From NCBI GenBank assembly GCA_045538935.1, contig JAZQEI010000022.1, positions 1 through 64,000 of the forward strand: a stretch of 64,000 nt of DNA, in the 5' to 3' direction. Below, one piece after another: positions 61,123 to 64,000 of the stretch. The DNA comes from RGIG3013 sp045538935 (lineage in GTDB: Bacteria > Bacillota > Clostridia > Oscillospirales > Acutalibacteraceae). Numbering within the stretch: the stretch's first letter is position 1; every line of letters begins with the position of its first letter. Position numbers and translations under genes: made by a program. The notes under the pieces are model-generated. The model made no database searches. It worked only from the letters and a program-made list of their open reading frames with translations, and had not been told where the DNA came from.

Positions 61123-62088
61123 TTATTCCTTTCCTGCCATTTCCATAAGGCCCTTTAAATAGCCTATGGCGTAAAGTCTGCCGAGTGTACAGTAACCCGG
61201 ATTTGTATTATCCTCACCCGCCATGGTCGGTACGTGGTCTACCCTTACATAAGCATTGGGGCAAAGTTTTTCGTAAAGTCTAACGCATCTTGCCATATCA
61301 GTAGGACCGTTGTCGTGAAAGGTTTCGTGGAATTTAAACTTGTCACCCGCAGTATCGCGAAAATGCACAAGATGTATTCTGCCCTGTTTTGCAAAGCGCT
61401 CTATGTTTTCGTAAACATCTCCACCCATTTCGCTAAAGGTGCCCTGGCACATACAAATACCCATATTATCGCTTTTAACTATATTGCAAGCGCGCTCCAT
61501 AGCCTCGGCGGTGTTAAGTATTCTTGCAACGTTTTGAATGTGTTCTACCGGTGGATCATCGGGGTGAAGAGCAAGTTTTACGCCGGCCTTTTCGGCAACG
61601 GGAACTATTGCCTTTTGTAAATATTCAAAATTTTTCCAAAGCTCATCGGCCGTAATAATACCCGCCTCGGTAATTTTAGTATGGTCTATTGAACTATGGT
61701 CATAAGCGGTAACAAGTGCGCCGCCGCGCTCAACATAATCTGACGAGGTTCTTGACCAGTTAAAATGTGTTGCAAAGTTATAGCAAAGCACCTCTATACC
61801 GAGTTTACCCATATTGGTAATAAGGGTGCACATACGCTCTATTTCCTCGTCCCTGCCAGGAAGATTTTGTTTTATTTTTTGATTTAAAGGCGCGGGCTCT
61901 ATAACCTTAAGTTCAAATCCACCGTCGGTATACTTTTGTTTCATAGCTTTTAGCAAATCATAACTTTCGGCGGTCTGTTCCATATGTCCGTCAGGCATAC
62001 GGCCTACGGCATATTTTACACCAAGCTGTCTGGCATACGCCCACTGAATGCTGTCGGACTCGCACCGCAAATAATCTGCTACCTTCAT
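61123..62088 (-). CDS. uxuA: Mannonate dehydratase (UxuA family)
   Basis: UxuA removes water from D-mannonate to give 2-keto-3-deoxygluconate (KDG). The 321-residue protein has YNFATHFNWSRT, LALHPDDPPVEHI, CMCQGTFSEMGGDV, HLVHFRDTAGD, and YVRVDHVPTMAGE with the metal and catalytic residues. It is shorter than E. coli UxuA (about 394 residues), so the substrate could be a related sugar acid. The KDG kinase in the same operon supports the role. Confidence 0.85.
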   Translation of the reverse strand: MKVADYLRCESDSIQWAYARQLGVKYAVGRMPDGHMEQTAESYDLLKAMKQKYTDGGFELKVIEPAPLNQKIKQNLPGRDEEIERMCTLITNMGKLGIEVLCYNFATHFNWSRTSSDYVERGGALVTAYDHSSIDHTKITEAGIITADELWKNFEYLQKAIVPVAEKAGVKLALHPDDPPVEHIQNVARILNTAEAMERACNIVKSDNMGICMCQGTFSEMGGDVYENIERFAKQGRIHLVHFRDTAGDKFKFHETFHDNGPTDMARCVRLYEKLCPNAYVRVDHVPTMAGEDNTNPGYCTLGRLYAIGYLKGLMEMAGKE

Positions 62089-62096
62089 ATTAAATT

Positions 62097-62942
62097 TTAC
62101 CTTTCTAACTTAAATTTGTAATCGCGAATTCCGCCAACCTCTAAATTAACTGCAAAGGTTGCACCCGCTAAAGGTTCGTCACGCAAAGATACGCCGTGCG
62201 CAGCAGTGGTAATAACCAAGGTTTTTAAATCTTTACCCGCAAAGGCACAACACGCAACCTGAGAAACAGGAAGCTCTATTTTGTCAATTATCTCACCCGT
62301 TTTGGTGTTAACCTTTACGGCAGTGCCACTGCCCCAAAGAGCAGTCCATAGGTTGCCGTCGGCATCTATAGTCATACCGTCGGGATTACCGCCTTTATAA
62401 GTTATTAACGGCTTTCTGTCGGTTAAAGCACCGTCTTTATACGAAAAAACATCAGTCCTACCGGTTGGAGTATCGTTATAAAAAAAGAACTTTTCATCGG
62501 AAGAAAACGCAAGGCCGTTAGAATTGCCAACCTTATCAAACAACTCTGTTAGATTGCCGTGACCATCCATTTTATAAAATGCAGCCGAGTTGTCGCGGCT
62601 AAACGTACCGCCGTAAAGGCAGCCGTCGGGACCGACTTTACCATCATTAAAGCGCATACCCTTTAAATTACAAGGCTTAGAAAAACGACTAAACTCGCCG
62701 TTTTCTATTTTATAAATTCCGTCCTCAGCGGCGCCGTAAAGGGTGTCTTGCTCATCGAAAAACAAAAATCCCGTTTGCTGAGGTAACACGGTATCGGTAA
62801 CCTTTAAACTAGACCAGTCTATGCATCTTAATCTTTTGCCTTGAATATCGAGCATTAAAAGACGGTTGTTTTTTTCATCGAATATGGGTCCTTCGCCCAC
62901 AATACAAAGTGCATCGGTTATAAGTTCTATATTTCTATACAT
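62097..62942 (-). CDS. SMP-30/gluconolactonase family lactonase
   Basis: This protein of about 281 residues is a six-bladed beta-propeller. EGPIFDEKNNRLLMLDI carries the metal Glu, GLAFSSDEKFFFYNDTPTG and GNPDGMTIDADGNLW the other ligands. It probably opens an aldonolactone before dehydration by the UxuA-like enzyme. ATG 62942 has AGGAGA upstream; the longer frame to 62993 would overlap the kinase gene. Confidence 0.88.
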   Translation of the reverse strand: MYRNIELITDALCIVGEGPIFDEKNNRLLMLDIQGKRLRCIDWSSLKVTDTVLPQQTGFLFFDEQDTLYGAAEDGIYKIENGEFSRFSKPCNLKGMRFNDGKVGPDGCLYGGTFSRDNSAAFYKMDGHGNLTELFDKVGNSNGLAFSSDEKFFFYNDTPTGRTDVFSYKDGALTDRKPLITYKGGNPDGMTIDADGNLWTALWGSGTAVKVNTKTGEIIDKIELPVSQVACCAFAGKDLKTLVITTAAHGVSLRDEPLAGATFAVNLEVGGIRDYKFKLER

Positions 62943-62958
62943 AATATCTTCTCCTAAA

Positions 62959-63981
62959 TTATCGTTGTACTCTGCCCGAGCCGTCACCGCCAACTAAGGC
63001 TAAAATATCGGCCGGTTTAGATAGATTAACGTCGAGCTCAATTGTCTGTTTTAAGCAAGATGCCGCTGCGGCATATTCAATAGTTTGTTGAGCATCGAAG
63101 CCACTGTTTAATGCGTAAATTAAACCTGCGCCAAAACTATCGCCTCCGCCAACACGATCCACAATATGAATATGGTATTCTTTAGAGAAATAAGCCTTGC
63201 CGTCGCGGTATAAAAGCGCCGACCAATCGTTATCAGATGCGCTTATGCTCTTGCGCAGTGTTATGGCTACATCTTTTATGTTGTACTTTTTGCTTATTTT
63301 ATCGGCAACCTCTATGTAACCCTCTCGGTCTAATTTGCCCGAGATAATATCGGTATTAGATGCGTGAATGTCCAATACATCGGCGGCATCTTCTTCGTTA
63401 GCAATTAAAACATCTACATATTCGAGCAGTTTTTCCATGGTTGCCTTTGCCGCTGCTCTGGTCCAGAGGTTTTTACGGTAATTCAAATCGCAACTAACAG
63501 TGATACCAAGTTCTTTTGCAGTTTTACAAGCTTCTAAGCAAATATCTGCAAGGTTTTTACCAAGAGCGGCAGTTATGCCTGTAAAGTGGAAATAACCCGC
63601 ATCCTTTAAAATTTCTTTCCAGTTATAATCATCTGCAGTTGAAGTGCAAAAAGCCGAATTTTTACGGTCATAAACTATCTTAGACGGACGTTGTGATGCT
63701 CCCTTTTCGGCAAAGAAAATGCCAAGACGCTCTCCGCCGTATGCAATATGATCGGTACCAACGCCATATTTACGTAACGTTGTTAGCGCACACTCTGCAA
63801 TAGCGTTGTTGGGCAACCTTGTTACAAACTGTGTGGGTACACCCATATATGACAGTGAAGTGCAAACGTTTGCCTCGGCACCCGTGTAAAATGTTATAAA
63901 CTTATCGGCCTGAATAAACTTTAAATAGCCTTCAGGACTTAGTCTTAAAATATAGTCTCCAAAACCTACTACCTTTTTCAT
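62959..63981 (-). CDS. 2-keto-3-deoxygluconate kinase-like PfkB sugar kinase
   Basis: This 340-residue PfkB/ribokinase-family kinase has FYTGAEANVCTSLSYMG near the N-terminus, VSCDLNYRKNLW in the middle, and VDRVGGGDSFGAGLIYALNSG with the catalytic Asp. DLNYRKNLW is characteristic of KDG kinases. AGGGTG lies before the ATG at the right edge. It is the first visible gene of the operon; anything upstream is outside the window. Confidence 0.88.
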   Translation of the reverse strand: MKKVVGFGDYILRLSPEGYLKFIQADKFITFYTGAEANVCTSLSYMGVPTQFVTRLPNNAIAECALTTLRKYGVGTDHIAYGGERLGIFFAEKGASQRPSKIVYDRKNSAFCTSTADDYNWKEILKDAGYFHFTGITAALGKNLADICLEACKTAKELGITVSCDLNYRKNLWTRAAAKATMEKLLEYVDVLIANEEDAADVLDIHASNTDIISGKLDREGYIEVADKISKKYNIKDVAITLRKSISASDNDWSALLYRDGKAYFSKEYHIHIVDRVGGGDSFGAGLIYALNSGFDAQQTIEYAAAASCLKQTIELDVNLSKPADILALVGGDGSGRVQR

Positions 63982-64000
63982 AATGCATCACCCTACTTTC

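Overview
The window looks like a chromosomal segment of a low-GC Gram-positive bacterium of the Clostridia, probably an uncultured gut relative of the Ruminococcaceae/Oscillospiraceae. The signs are a TrpR/YerC-type regulator at the head of a his operon, short HisG with HisZ, a SpoVB-like flippase, FakA/FakB fatty-acid kinase genes, small Firmicutes families (DUF6514, DUF6897-like, DUF5662-like), AGGAGG-type ribosome sites and no outer-membrane genes. Lineage is inferred from gene content only.

Layout. 1-1740: tail of a probable leucine-rich-repeat surface protein and a secreted, membrane-anchored endonuclease I. 1799-10330: a complete leftward histidine operon, yerC-like regulator-hisZ-hisG-hisD-hisC-hisB-hisH-hisA-hisF-hisIE-histidinol phosphatase, from one promoter whose spacer carries a palindrome. 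10395-16198: three URO-D-fold (MtaA/CmuA-like) proteins and a RamA-like corrinoid activator, divergent from an AraC regulator. 16221-24119: a leftward arginine operon argG-argH-argC-argJ-argB-argD-argF behind a near-consensus promoter among ARG-box-like sites. 24226-27804: a DUF5662-like gene and a rightward Fur-family regulator plus a zinc/manganese ABC transporter (znuA, znuC, znuB). 27808-32501: a glycosidase-like protein, rarA and a SpoVB-like flippase.

32502-37900 is accessory. A DUF6514 gene is followed by a consensus promoter, a 5' half of tRNA-Pro, an intact tRNA-Pro(UGG) and two 3' tRNA-Pro remnants. Beyond these lie two orphan genes (a 438-residue unknown and a multi-zinc-ribbon Vsr-like nuclease) among direct repeats. 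Six times in 4.4 kb a CCA-ending sequence is followed at once by a terminator-like hairpin. No integrase is present. I consider this the least-explained structure in the window.

37954-41675 holds a flavin-reductase-like protein, a RibD-C/TipAS fusion, a small DUF6897-like protein, a PAS protein and a HAD phosphatase. 41829-56954 is rich in lipid genes: an AMP-ligase/ACP fusion, two PlsC acyltransferases, a free ACP, an LRAT-like protein, a phosphopantetheinyl transferase, three alpha/beta hydrolases, a GT2/GtrA fusion, plsX-fakA-fakB-fakB and a polysaccharide deacetylase. The first five of these form a tight operon that may build or remodel an unusual acyl lipid. 56981-63981 is sugar catabolism: a DUF4091 glycosidase-like protein with an AraC regulator, then a leftward operon of KDG-type kinase, SMP-30 lactonase, mannonate dehydratase, SDR dehydrogenase and an RraA-family protein, consistent with use of hexuronates or related sugar acids.
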